Shown here one piece after another: positions 46,538 to 56,710 of a stretch of 56,710 nucleotides of DNA. The translations under genes and the position numbers were made by a program. The DNA lies in the NCBI GenBank assembly GCA_000467715.1, contig AJFK01000076.1:1-56710 (forward strand), read 5' to 3'. A model generated the notes under the pieces. It was not told where the DNA came from. It saw only the letters and a program-made list of their open reading frames with translations, and ran no database searches. The stretch is from Hysterium pulicare CBS 123377 (Eukaryota > Ascomycota > Dothideomycetes > Hysteriales > Hysteriaceae). Position 1 is the first letter of the stretch, and every line of letters begins with the position of its first letter.

Positions 46538-49500
46538 ACTACCCCGACAGCCTGTTGACGAGAAAACGCGAAAGGAAGTCGGCCGCCTCGAAACCACGAG
46601 TTCAAGTCAACCGCACACGGCGTGCCAGGTCACAGCGGCCGCAAAGACAAAGACATGCTTCTTAAACCGGAAACAGCAACATGCAAGAAGGGATGCAAAG
46701 CCGCAGCAATATCTGTCGTGGCTTGAACTGTGCTGCTCCATCGCTCGATCCTCCAAGCATGCAGCCTACACGATTGTACGAAAGCATCCTAGCCTCTTCG
46801 TCAATCGCTATGGCACGATAACACACATACAAACTATAACAGTTCGGTTGAACCTTCTCTTGTCTTGGTCCCCAGTTTTCAACATTTCTTTCCGGGGTCG
46901 GGAATTATCGAAAAATTCGTCGATCATCGAGCTGTGTCCACGAATCAGGGCCGATGGGCTCGTCAAATGGGGCCACTCCAAGGTAAATCGTCCTCGATTC
47001 GTCCCCGATCCTCGTGTCGATTATCTGGGAAAAGGAAAAAAAACATTTCGTGTCCAGTTGATCTCACACCGACATTTCTGACTCGAGCTGCGGACTTCGA
47101 CAACTCTCCCGTCAGCCCCGCTTTCTTAACGAGAGGCAATATATGGGTGGAGAAATAAAAAAAAATCGACAATAATAAAATATGCTCTTGGCCAACAGCG
47201 GATTGATGCACATTGCAGATGGCAAGGGCACATCCTCAAGCAGCGGCATACAGGTACTTGGCAGCAGGAGCTTGTTGATGTGATAAGATAGTTCCAAGAC
47301 GACTCTGAGCCGGATGGACTTCATATCAGTACTCTGGCATGTATCGTTCTTCGATGTGATACTTTTGGCTTAGCTCATCGATCATTCTGGATGAAGGTTT
47401 CAAGGCTTGTCGTTCGCATCTGCCAGCAGCGATGACCCTTCTTCCACATGGGCCGGCATCCTCCTTTGGCACAAGCAACCCTCGACGGTCGCCCACGCCA
47501 CGCGGGCCGCTAAGGCTTCTAAATGGCGGCAGATGGATTGGGCTGCCACGTGTTGGCCATCCAGGATCCACGCGATTAATAACTCGGGTAACGAACTTTG
47601 CCGTCTCGGCGGATGATCTGCGAGAGTCGAGATAGGGCCATGGGAAAGATGCACCTCAATCTTACTGCTGTCGGTCCTCCTCGGTATTGTCGGAACCGAG
47701 CCGTCTTCGGTGCTTGAGATCGTCTGATACTTGCAGCCAGTAGTTGGAAGTTCGACTGGATCGCTGTTCGATCTGGCTATTTAGAGGATACAGAGTGGAA
47801 AGCAACTCTGGCCTCCCCTGCGGATTGCTTGGATGGTCGACGCATTATCAGTGTCACCACCGGGCTACCGCACACGCTGCGCTTGGCTGCGGGCTGCCGT
47901 GCCTATGGCGGATATCTCGGATTGTAGGAATTCCAGCAGCTTGTCTCCTACCCGCTGGCCATGCTCGGAGACAGATATGGCGAGGCACAGGCCGTTTCTC
48001 CTAGCTTGGCATAATCAATGCTCGCATGAACACGAGAGGACTTTGTTCCCAACGACAGCAGCGATGAGCGAGAGCGGAAATCAGGCTCCGCCGCCGGGAC
48101 ACAAATGAGTGAGAGTCGGGATTTGAATAAGCTCCACCCCTTACTTGCCCGCTTTGAGCTTGAACGTGGGGGTATTTGCTTTTTCGCATCCTTCGCACGT
48201 GCCGACGGTCGGAGATTTACACCACCTTTCTTGAGGGCTTCTGATGGGGAATATTTCGCAGCGGCATCGCTACTAGCACCCCTTCAGTTACGGGGTAAGC
48301 CACTCGCCCCGTGGCGCTTCCTATGAAACGCCCCGCCCATGGCCAAATTTCTGACCAAATTTATGTGTCCTTCGGGGCCTTGGCAGAAGGCCGAGAGTCT
48401 CCGGCGGAAGTCTGAGAGTGAAGGCCTTCGTCGGCTTACCTACATGGAAAAGGGTCCAGCAAGTCGGGCGGGTCAACAGGCAAGGAGGTGCTTGGTTGTT
48501 CAACCTTGAGCATGTCTCGCAGCGAAAACGGCCAACAAAACGTGTCGCGGTGTGGGGCAAGTCGCACACGTGGAAGCGCGGCACATCTAATCGTCAGAAA
48601 CACTCCATGATTGCGTATTTCAGGAATGGATCGCTGCTGTGCCTCGTCGCTGCTGATGAATCCTTTCGATGAGGGATCGTCTCCGTGTGTCATCTTTCAT
48701 CTCGCCGAGACCCGAGATCCTCTTTTCCCATGGCTGTTGGCTTCTGCAGGGGCTTGCTATTAAAGTGCCATGTGGGCTTCTAGACACGGACAGATACCCA
48801 TCAAATAGCACAAAGGAACGACAAACGATCGTCTCTCAGCTGAAAGCGCTCTGACCTGTTGCTTACGGGAGCTTGTCAGCCGGAAGCAAGGGTGCAACGT
48901 GGATTGCACGTTGTTGTGGAATCGCTAGCAAACCTCCGCTCCTCTCAGCATCTTCCCGTCTCCACTACTGGTGAGGCTGTCGCCTGCATGTCTAGTGCGA
49001 GTGGAGAGATTCTTGTCCAGAAGCAAACACTAGCTATGGTAGTCGTCTCACAGAGCCGCCCTTTCTTGTCCGCTGAATAACACCAAGTTGCGAGCTCCTG
49101 TAACACCAAAACGGGGTCGTCCAGAGTTTGGTAAACGGCGGTGCAGCGCTCGAAACCTGGTTGACGCTGCTGTCTGAAAGCATTGCGGTCGTGCAGCTAT
49201 GCCTTCGCTCTCTCCTCCCACATCCGTGGCGGTCGCCGTGGCACAAACACTCCCAGGTGAAGTGCTGCTTGGTTGCCTCTTGGGACACAGCAGACACCGC
49301 AGCCGTCGAAAGGCGGGTGTGCATCGGGACTGCGTCATGCTGCGAAAAGGACATTCTCAGCCCGCATACAGCCAAAGCACAAGCAGCACTCTGTCGGGCT
49401 GGCTGGCTGCAGCACTATTGCGTGCAGATGCAGCCTGCAACAAAGACGCTTCCAATCTGCTCGACCGCCTTGGGTCAATGTGCTGCTGCTCTCTCCACGG

Positions 49501-50088
49501 CAATCGGCATGCCGCTCTCCCAGCCATGCGAAGATGCAGATTCTGCAGACGTGCGGAAAGAGTGTGTCAAGCAGAGAAGCTCAACGGTGGACATGATGGC
49601 AAGATGGATGAGGGGTTGCCGCTGTGAGTGCGTCGACGGGCAAATAGGCGGGAGAGGTTCTGCCGGCGACGAACCCCTCCCTTTCCTCGCCGAAGGGGAC
49701 TTCCCGGCAGCACTCTGCTCCATGGTGCTCCAGCTTAACGTGCTCCAGCACACCAACGTCGACAGTACAGCAGAACAGTAGATGTCGGTGATGGGGGCTC
49801 AGGAGCGCTGGGGTTGGCAAAGGCGTGTGGCAGATCTGCAGGGATGCCTCGTGGGCGCCGTCCGCCATGGATGTTATTCCCTTGCGCGGAGGGTGCGCGC
49901 AGTGGGATCGCTGGTTTTAGCCCTCGGCGGTGTCGTCTTAGGCCTCCTGGCGGCACACGCTCGCCAGTCCTTCCTGACCAGAGTCTTGTTCAGCCACCCT
50001 TGCTAGCCCGCACCCACCGTCGACAAGTCTGCGACCTAAGACCTTCTCTCCGCTACGCTCCTGCCTACCTCTACCGGCCAGATGCCCT
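46538..50088. other. Gene-poor interval including the long upstream region of the RGS gene
   Basis: I recognise no protein-coding gene. At 47326-47654 the minus strand has two overlapping open frames with protein-like ends (one closes SSRMIDELSQKYHIEERYMP, the other contains SLPELLIAWILDGQHVAAQS) that might be exons of an unknown gene. A 217-codon + frame at 49128-49781 is Cys/Ala-rich, as expected from the local GCAGC-type composition. The last 1-2 kb may be the promoter and a long leader of the FlbA-type gene. Confidence 0.4.
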
Positions 50089-52627
50089 ATGTCTTCCACT
50101 CCCTATTTCCCTCTCACTGTTTCTTCTCTGCACCATTCTCTGCCCTCGCTCGCTAATCCCCATCCCTCCAGCAGGCGCGGCTTTGTCCCTTTGACCGCCG
50201 ACAGACGCCCTCGCATCGCCCACTCCAGGTCAGCCGCCGGGCCCACTACCACCACCGCCGACCGCAACGACAGTCTCACCCCGACCACTGCACCTCGAAG
50301 CGCATCCGTGGCACCCCCCGACCAAGCGCCAGGAGAACTTCATCGAAGTCATCGTTTCCCGTTCCTGAAGAGCAAGCCATCCCGCTCGCAAATTGCCGGT
50401 GCTTCTACTGGCTCGGCATCTTCGCTCCATAAGAGAGGGACCTCCGACGCACCTTCTGCATCCTTGACACCTGCCTCCTCCACCACAACTACGATAACAG
50501 GACGCACCTCGTCTTCCTCGTCCCGATCTGCACAAACCGCACAAACACATAGGGACCTTCACCCCCTGCCTTCCGCCGATCGGGTAGTGCGACAATTCGC
50601 AGGCACACCCGAGGATCCATTCGCAGGCTCACCTGTGAATTTCGACGTGCCTGGTGACGTTGTTCAGGGAGGAGTACCTGTCCAATCAGTGCAAGGAGGA
50701 ACACCTGGTCGAACAATCCAAGGAGGAACATCTATTCAATCCTTTGAAGGAGAGAAACCCAAGATGCATCAAACATCTTCCAGATTGCTCCGTATGACGG
50801 ACGATGAGCGTCCATTCACGAGAGTAAGCAACACTTCTCCTTCCTTGTGTTTTCTGCACCATGCGAATTGAGGGCGAGGGCTGGGGGAAGCAGCGACATC
50901 ATCACTGATTCCGCAGCGACTTTTCCCCCTCTTCCCACTGAGCGTTCTTGTTCTGTTTCCCCTTTCAACCCTCTCCCGCTCCTCTCAGCAGTCACACCAC
51001 CATGCCTTTTCCTCTTTGTTAGAATGACGTATCTGGAGAGGAAGTCGAGCTCGAGCCTACACCAGAGCATCAGGTTTTTGCATGTCTTTTCGGTCTCATT
51101 CAGCTGACTGTGAGCCAAATATAGGACTTCAAAGACCTGTTCTCAACACTTATGGTCTCGCTCCCTCTGGGTGCTCATCGAGTTAGGTTCCGATCAATTG
51201 AGTCTACTTTCACGACCGAAGAGGCTATCACCAACCTCGGCTCTCTAAAATTCAGCCAGTCCAATAGAATGCCAGACCCCAAGGATCCTTCACGAGTCGT
51301 CACAACCACAACCACCACGACTTTCTCTATGGCGAGGGAAATGGCTCGCTCGGTTCTCAACAAGTTTGTGGACGCTAAGTTCATTGAGTCTTGCGAGGGG
51401 AAGGCCGACTTCTCCAGCAAAAATTCGATTTGGCAAATGACCCCCAAGGGAGTCCATATTCTCGAACGTTTCTGCGCTCGAAATGGCATTACGCAGGCAC
51501 ACGTCAAGCACGTGATCGACTCAGCGCGCAACGCTCACCAGCTTGTCATCCTTGAGCGAGAAGTGGAGACGGATAAACTCAACCACGACGAACAGACAGT
51601 GGAGATCATCTTTCGCCGCTTTGCGGGCAGCTCGCCCAATAGCAAGGGTGGTTCCTCTGATTCTGATTCTGTGCACGAGTCCTCACGCTGTGATGTAGGT
51701 GTCCGCTACTCTGAATACACTGTTGGGGGCCGCCACTATCGTTATGTATTTTCCGGGAAAGCGCTCGTTGATTGGCTCATGGACTGTTGTACTATGGTTG
51801 ATCCCCGTGAGGGTGCCGAGGTTGGATCACTATTTGTCGAACAAGGACTGATTCAGCAACTCAATACTTATCCGAGCCGCACTCGCCAGAACATGTCAGT
51901 CTTCCCACACGACAAGTCAGATATTTACTTCATCACGCCTCGGGGCGAGAAAGCAGCAGGCTGGGTTGTTAGCCCGGAAGGATCTGTCCACGGTGACGTT
52001 AACGGAAACAAGAACCGCGACGGTGCGGTCCGGGAGACGAACTCCAACCGGATGCTAATAATACTGGAGAATCCCGCATTCCGTCTGCTCTACCGGGAAT
52101 TCATGAAGGATACGTTTGCGGAGGAGAACCTCTCTTTCTACCTGGAGGTGAAGGAGTTCCTCAATCAATATAATGCTACAAAAGCACACGGTAATCCTAG
52201 AGCCGAGACGATCCGTGAAACTTTGGCAGCTGCTTACAGTGAGTTATCTTCCATTGTCTTGTTTGCAACGAATGCTAATGAATGTAGGCCTCTACAACGC
52301 TTTCTTGGCACCTGGCTCTCCCAACGAGCTGAATATCGACCACAGCCTCCGCACTTCGCTGGCTGCCCGAATGACTCGCGCTGTGGGTGCTGATGCTGAG
52401 ATGATGGAGAGTTTGGATGAAGTTGCTCTGCTGTTTGAGAAAGCACAAGCTTCTATCTTCAAGCTAATGGCTTCCGTCAGTATTTCCCGCTCTGCGACGA
52501 TGAAAACCACTGACTGAATCATCAGGACTCCGTACCGAAGTTCATCAAGCACCCCAAGTTTCAGTACCAGCTCCGTGGTCTTGACTCGGCAACCGTGCCA
52601 TATGCATCTCGACCTTCACCACCGTAG
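50089..52627 (+). CDS. Regulator of G-protein signalling with DEP domains, FlbA/Rgs1 type
   Basis: Five exons (50089-50823, 51023-51073, 51125-52238, 52288-52475, 52526-52627) with introns of 199, 51, 49 and 50 bp give 729 residues, close to Aspergillus FlbA. A Ser/Thr/Pro-rich N-terminus contains a short VQGG repeat. Two DEP-type domains follow: about 263-350 (DFKDLFSTLMVSLPLGAHRV) and 470-540 (YVFSGKALVDWLMDCC). The RGS domain spans about 571-720 (ILENPAFRLLYREFMKDTFA, ENLSFYLEVKEF, LYNAFLAPGSPNELNIDHSL and SVPKFIKHPKF). It speeds GTP hydrolysis on a G-alpha protein and so restrains growth signalling in favour of sporulation. The 51-bp second exon is needed to keep frame. The donor of intron 4 is GTCAGT, slightly unusual. 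Confidence 0.93.
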
Positions 52628-53766
52628 ATGATACCGGTTCTTCCTTCACGGCTTGACTCTTCGCCCTGTGGGGATATCAAATTTCCTTGCTTGCATTACG
52701 GCTTTCAAATCCCACTGGTCTCTGGACTCTTCGGCCTATTGTCCTCAACACCCGGCTGATTATTCTGGACCTACGAGATCCGAAAGCCACCGACGATTTC
52801 CCAGCAGTTGTTAATGGTTCCCTCTTTCACATGCATAGTCAGCAGTAGACAATCGGCGTTTCACGGAACGGAAAATCCTACATACTTCATTAGCATACCC
52901 CTCTCGACGCCGAGTCGCGGATAGCTTTGCACGGCGGTCTTTTGTTTTCGGTTCTTCTCCTGATTTTCTCATCCTACGGCTTTTCCTACCACATGGCGGT
53001 CGTCACTGTGCGACGGCCTTTTATTCGACAAAGACTTGTTCATACGGGAGTTACTCTCCGACACATACTGGAAATGCATGGTTCACTCTTCGCATAATAC
53101 GGTCACTGTGTTATCAATGGAGGTAACGAGGATTCACACGATTTCGGCTCTACATGGATGGAATGTGGCATGCAGCTACTAGTACGACAATGTGGCTAGG
53201 CGTGCTTTTCCTTATATTCCCCGTGCATTGGGCAAGTACCTAAAGTATCTATGATGATGCCTCCTCTTTTCTCTCTTCTTTTCTGCTTTCTTCCTATGAA
53301 TAAAGGGGGTATCATCACATCAGCGATGGATGGTGGATGGATGGATCAAACTACCTGCAGCACCCTACATGTATGATAATCAACTCACAGACACAGACAA
53401 GTTCACTGAATGGATTAGCTATAGGCTACAAATCTGTCTCCAGTATGACCGTCTGCTTTCGTGAGGTCCAAACCGTATCACGCAAAACCAAACACCCCAC
53501 CTTGGCTACCATGTGCATAAAACGCCAAGTAATCGTTTTCAGGAAGCATCACTTGAGATGGTGGAATTTGTGGATTCCACACGCTTCTCCTCGTTGAAAG
53601 TTCGCCGTGTTGCGAAATGGACTTTCGCATTGCCGACCCCCGCATCCTGCATCCGAGTGGTCCCGTACCAGAGATTTTCCATTCCAAAACGCACCACGAT
53701 TCATGTTTGGAGGGTAGGAAATGCGGCTTGCGAAGCTTAAGCGGGAAAGCACGACTACCGTACCCG

Positions 53767-53786
53767 CGCCGCCGCCGCCGCCGCCG
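53767..53786 (+). repeat. CCG trinucleotide run
   Basis: About six CCG units in a row in non-coding sequence. Confidence 0.7.
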
Positions 53787-54451
53787 TTTCGGCCTTTAGT
53801 TTCTTGGGGCCGGGGAAGTTGAGCCATACATGGTTGGTTGGTTGGGTCGGGATATACAAAGCGTCAAAGTCAAATGGTGGGTGTTGTGAAGGAGGTATGT
53901 AGTGAGTAATGATGTGTCGGCACGGGGGAAGGTCTCTGCACACGGATGGACTCGCGCACACCGTTATTCGATATCGAGGCGGGGGTCTGGTCTGGGCTGC
54001 GGCTTTCGGGCGGTGGGCTTCTGTGTACTGTGTCGGTATATACAGTAGGTACAGAGATAGCAACCAGTCGAAGGCCCGGGGGAACGAAGTCGTGTGTTTA
54101 CCGGGTCGTGCTTTATGCACATCTAGGTAGTAGGCTGCGTCATGGTAGGTACGCAGGCAAACGCACTACTGTAGGCACGAAATACAGCACGTGCATAGGG
54201 ACGAAAGCTGTAAATGTTTGCCGTCTTGGGAACAAGCACATGGAACCTCGCCGCAAATGTACATAAACACAAAGTTTAAAGTTCCGCGGCCTTCCAGCTG
54301 GCTGGATGCTCCGCTCGGTAGCCTCTCGCGGCATCCTAACGGTCGTCCGATGCCCTGCCTGCCTACCTAGGCAGCGGTGTGCTTGTGCTTTGCAGTCGGG
54401 CGTGGTGGCGACTACTTGCAGCGTGGCGGATGCATGGAGGCTTCCCCGGCA

Positions 54452-54486
54452 CACATACATACATACATACATACATACATACATAC
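54452..54486 (+). repeat. ACAT tetranucleotide microsatellite
   Basis: About eight to nine perfect ACAT units in a row between genes. Length is likely to vary among strains. Confidence 0.85.
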
Positions 54487-55247
54487 GCAGGGCAAGCCGA
54501 CGATCCCTTGACCTGGGGTTGGGGTTGGGTGGCAAATGCAACACAGGGGCATGATGGGAATATTTTTTTTTAAAGTTCTCGGTGCCTGGATTTTGAGTTT
54601 GAGCGTGGCTGATCTGGGCTTGTGTGTGTATGTGCAACAGGCAATAAACTCCGGGCTTCGCCGCTTGCAGCACACGCGGTAGAGCACGCGGTTGCGGGGG
54701 TTCGTGGGCGAGGCTGGATGCTTGCAGCGACTGCTGTACTCTGGGAGAAGGTGCCTTGTGCGAAGTGGTTAGGTAAGGGGAAGACTCCTACTGGTTGACG
54801 GGCCTTTTATGGGGAAAAGGAACACGCGGAGGGGATCATCGGTGGTTGATCGTTTGGTGAAGTGAGTTTTTGGGTTTGGTTGAGGGTGTGATTAGTGATC
54901 GGGCAGAGTGTCGGGACGGGGAGAGTGCGGGTGGTTCCTTTTGGTGGTGATGGGCATTTGACTTGCAGATGAGCTTTGGACATGCAATTCATGGGCTTGC
55001 TTTTGTGTGATGGTGATCCTGCGAAGCCTTTCGTGTGCGGGGTACGTCACTTCGCTGCACGTGGTTTGGTATTTTCGCGGCGTGGAAAGCATCTGTGCGT
55101 CTTGTTGGGCCGAGTCGCGTGTTGGCGCTCTCTTCAACATCAACACCGCACGCGAACATCGTCAATTGCAACCCTTTGCAGAAGTATATCGCTTTTTGGA
55201 TGATTGGTGAAAGAACTGTAGCACATCAGTATAATTGATCTATCGAA

Positions 55248-56710
55248 ATGGCTCCCGCGCCGCCTGGAGTGAGTTTGATCCTCTTCATTCACGAAGCCTC
55301 CAATGCCCGTGTCCTCGAGAAAGATGAACGTAGGCTGATGGTTAAACAGTCACAAGTTGTCCCACTGCCAAACAACCTCCCTTTCCGCATAATATCAAAA
55401 ACAATAGGTCAGGGCGCCTACGCCTCGTACGTCTTCCCAATCCCAACTCACCGCCTATCTAACTAATACCACTTCCGCAGCATCCGCAAAGCATGTCCCC
55501 TGGACAGACCTAGCCCCGTCATCGCGATTAAGTTCATCAGCAAAGAACATGCCTTCAAACAAGGCCGCCTCTCCCCCAAACAACTCGCCATGGAAATAAC
55601 CCTCCACAAATACCTCGGCAAGCACCAGAACATAATCCATTGCATCGGCTCCGGCGAAGATACAATCTGGACCTGGATAGCCATGGAGCTGGCTGAAGGA
55701 GGGGATCTCTTCGATAAGATTGAAGCCGATGAAGGGGTTGGAGAGGAAATTGCGCATTTCTACTTCGCGCAGATGATAAGTGCGATTAGTTATATGCATA
55801 GTAAAGGCATCGCGCATCGGGATATCAAACCCGAGAATGTGTTGCTGAGCGAGAATGGGGATTTGAAGTTGGCGGATTTCGGTCTCGCGGCCATGTTTCA
55901 AAGAGATGGGAAGACGAGACTTTGTAATACCGTCTGTGGCTCACCTCCCTACATCGCTCCCGAAATCGTCAGTGGGAGACGGAGTAAGAGACCCGATTTA
56001 CTGGATTCGGGGTACGCGGCCAACATCTCTGATATCTGGAGTTGCGGCGTCGTGCTCTTCGTCCTGCTGGTTGGAAACACACCCTGGGACGAACCGACGC
56101 TTCGAAGTGAGGAATTTAAAGAGTACGTGGAGACGAAAGGTCGAACGACAGATGAACTATGGCTGAAGATTCCTCCCTCGATAACGAGTCTCCTGCGCGG
56201 AATGATGAAACTCGATCCAACGACTAGATTCACGCTGGATGAAATCCGCACACACCCCTGGTTCACGCAGCGAAACTCCTATCTCTCAGCCAACGGCACC
56301 TCGGCGAATCCAGTGGGATTAGCTACGCAAATGCTCAGTTCGCTCCGGATAGATTTCTCCGCCGATCCAACACCCTCGCAACAAAATTCGTCTCAATACA
56401 CGGACACAGATATGATGGACGTGGATTCCGCCCGTCCTCCCCAACACCCCCAACTCCAACCAACCGCCCACCTCCTCTCCTCCACCCAGCCCGAAACCCC
56501 AACAGCCGACACCCCCTTCGACTGGGAGCGTCCCCCACGTCTAGGCCTCTACGACGGCATCTCAGCCTCACAACCAACCTCACACCACGACGCCCACCCA
56601 GCTCCGCACCGCCCCACCCACCTCCCATCCACGCCCCTACCTCCCCGCACTCACACCACCAGACCCCCAACCATCCACTCCCTCCCCGCCTCAACAGCCG
56701 ACGCCCCCTC
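55248..56710 (+). CDS. Chk1-type DNA-damage checkpoint kinase (3' end outside window)
   Basis: Exons 55248-55268, 55350-55426 and 55481 to the window end, with introns of 81 and 54 bp. The visible part is about 442 residues. After MAPAPPG come the Gly-rich loop IGQGAYASI (spanning intron 2), the lysine in VIAIKFI, HRDIKPENVLL (about 145), LADFGLAA, activation segment CNTVCGSPPYIAPEI and WSCGVVLFVLLVGNTPWDEP. After the kinase domain, VGLATQMLSSLRIDF is a Chk1-like phrase. A Pro/Thr-rich linker then runs to the edge, so the kinase-associated C-terminal domain lies outside. Chk1 phosphorylates mitotic regulators when DNA is damaged or replication stalls. Other CAMK-type kinases are possible but fit less well. 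Confidence 0.85.

Larger units (their letters stand above)
52628..55247. other. Intergenic region between RGS and Chk1-type genes
   Basis: A long 2.6-kb interval between two + strand genes. It holds the RGS 3' region and the Chk1 promoter. It contains a CCG run and an ACAT microsatellite (listed separately), and otherwise short open frames with no recognised features. Confidence 0.5.

Noticed and set aside
49128-49781. 217-codon + strand ORF
   Set aside because: Cys/Ala-rich translation expected from local GCAGC-type composition; several other frames are open over the same bases and no motif is visible.
1-56710. CRISPR arrays, bacterial operon signals, intact transposons
   Set aside because: No regularly spaced identical repeats, no ribosome binding sites, and no transposase or reverse-transcriptase motifs were seen; the gene structure is eukaryotic.

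Overview
This is a stretch of nuclear DNA from a filamentous ascomycete (Pezizomycotina). The evidence is short GT-AG introns (about 49-200 bp, many near 50 bp), fungal-type protein families, and an FlbA-type RGS protein with DEP domains. A leotiomycete-like fungus is possible but is only a guess. All exon structures below were worked out by eye from reading frames, splice sites and remembered family patterns; none was checked by alignment or RNA.

Layout. 1-1.4 kb: no gene recognised. 1.4-3.3 kb: a divergent pair, a TRAPPC2L/Tca17-type TRAPP subunit (-) and the 20 kDa NDUFS7-type subunit of complex I (+). 3.5-9.4 kb: a tandem array of nine diverged units. Each has a TATA box and most have a small ORF starting about 80-90 bp downstream and a short degenerate motif about 270-370 bp downstream. 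The last unit is a convincing two-exon gene for a 113-residue Gly/Asn-rich protein. 10.4-25.1 kb: conserved genes, namely a CorA-like membrane protein (-), an AFG1-type mitochondrial ATPase (+), ribosomal protein eL31 (-), a CHY/RING ubiquitin ligase (-) and a Cdc25-type Ras exchange factor with an SH3 domain (-). 25.1-33.8 kb: 8.6 kb with no gene I can defend. 33.8-42.4 kb: GINS subunit Psf2 (-) and glucosyltransferase Alg10 (+) from a 166-bp shared promoter, then a 1557-residue protein joining a homeodomain-like segment, C2H2 fingers and a protein-kinase domain. 43.2 kb: a tRNA-like element with an irregular structure. 43-50 kb: gene-poor, with one small gene whose introns are intact but whose frame has two stops. 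50.1-52.6 kb: the FlbA-type RGS gene. 55.2 kb to the end: a Chk1-type checkpoint kinase, cut by the window edge.

The conserved genes are unrelated housekeeping and signalling genes (vesicle tethering, respiration, mitochondrial quality control, translation, ubiquitylation, Ras and G-protein signalling, DNA replication and its checkpoint, N-glycan assembly) and do not form one pathway. The parts least explained by known biology are the tandem small-ORF array at 3.5-9.4 kb, the zinc-finger/kinase fusion, and the stop-interrupted gene at 46 kb.
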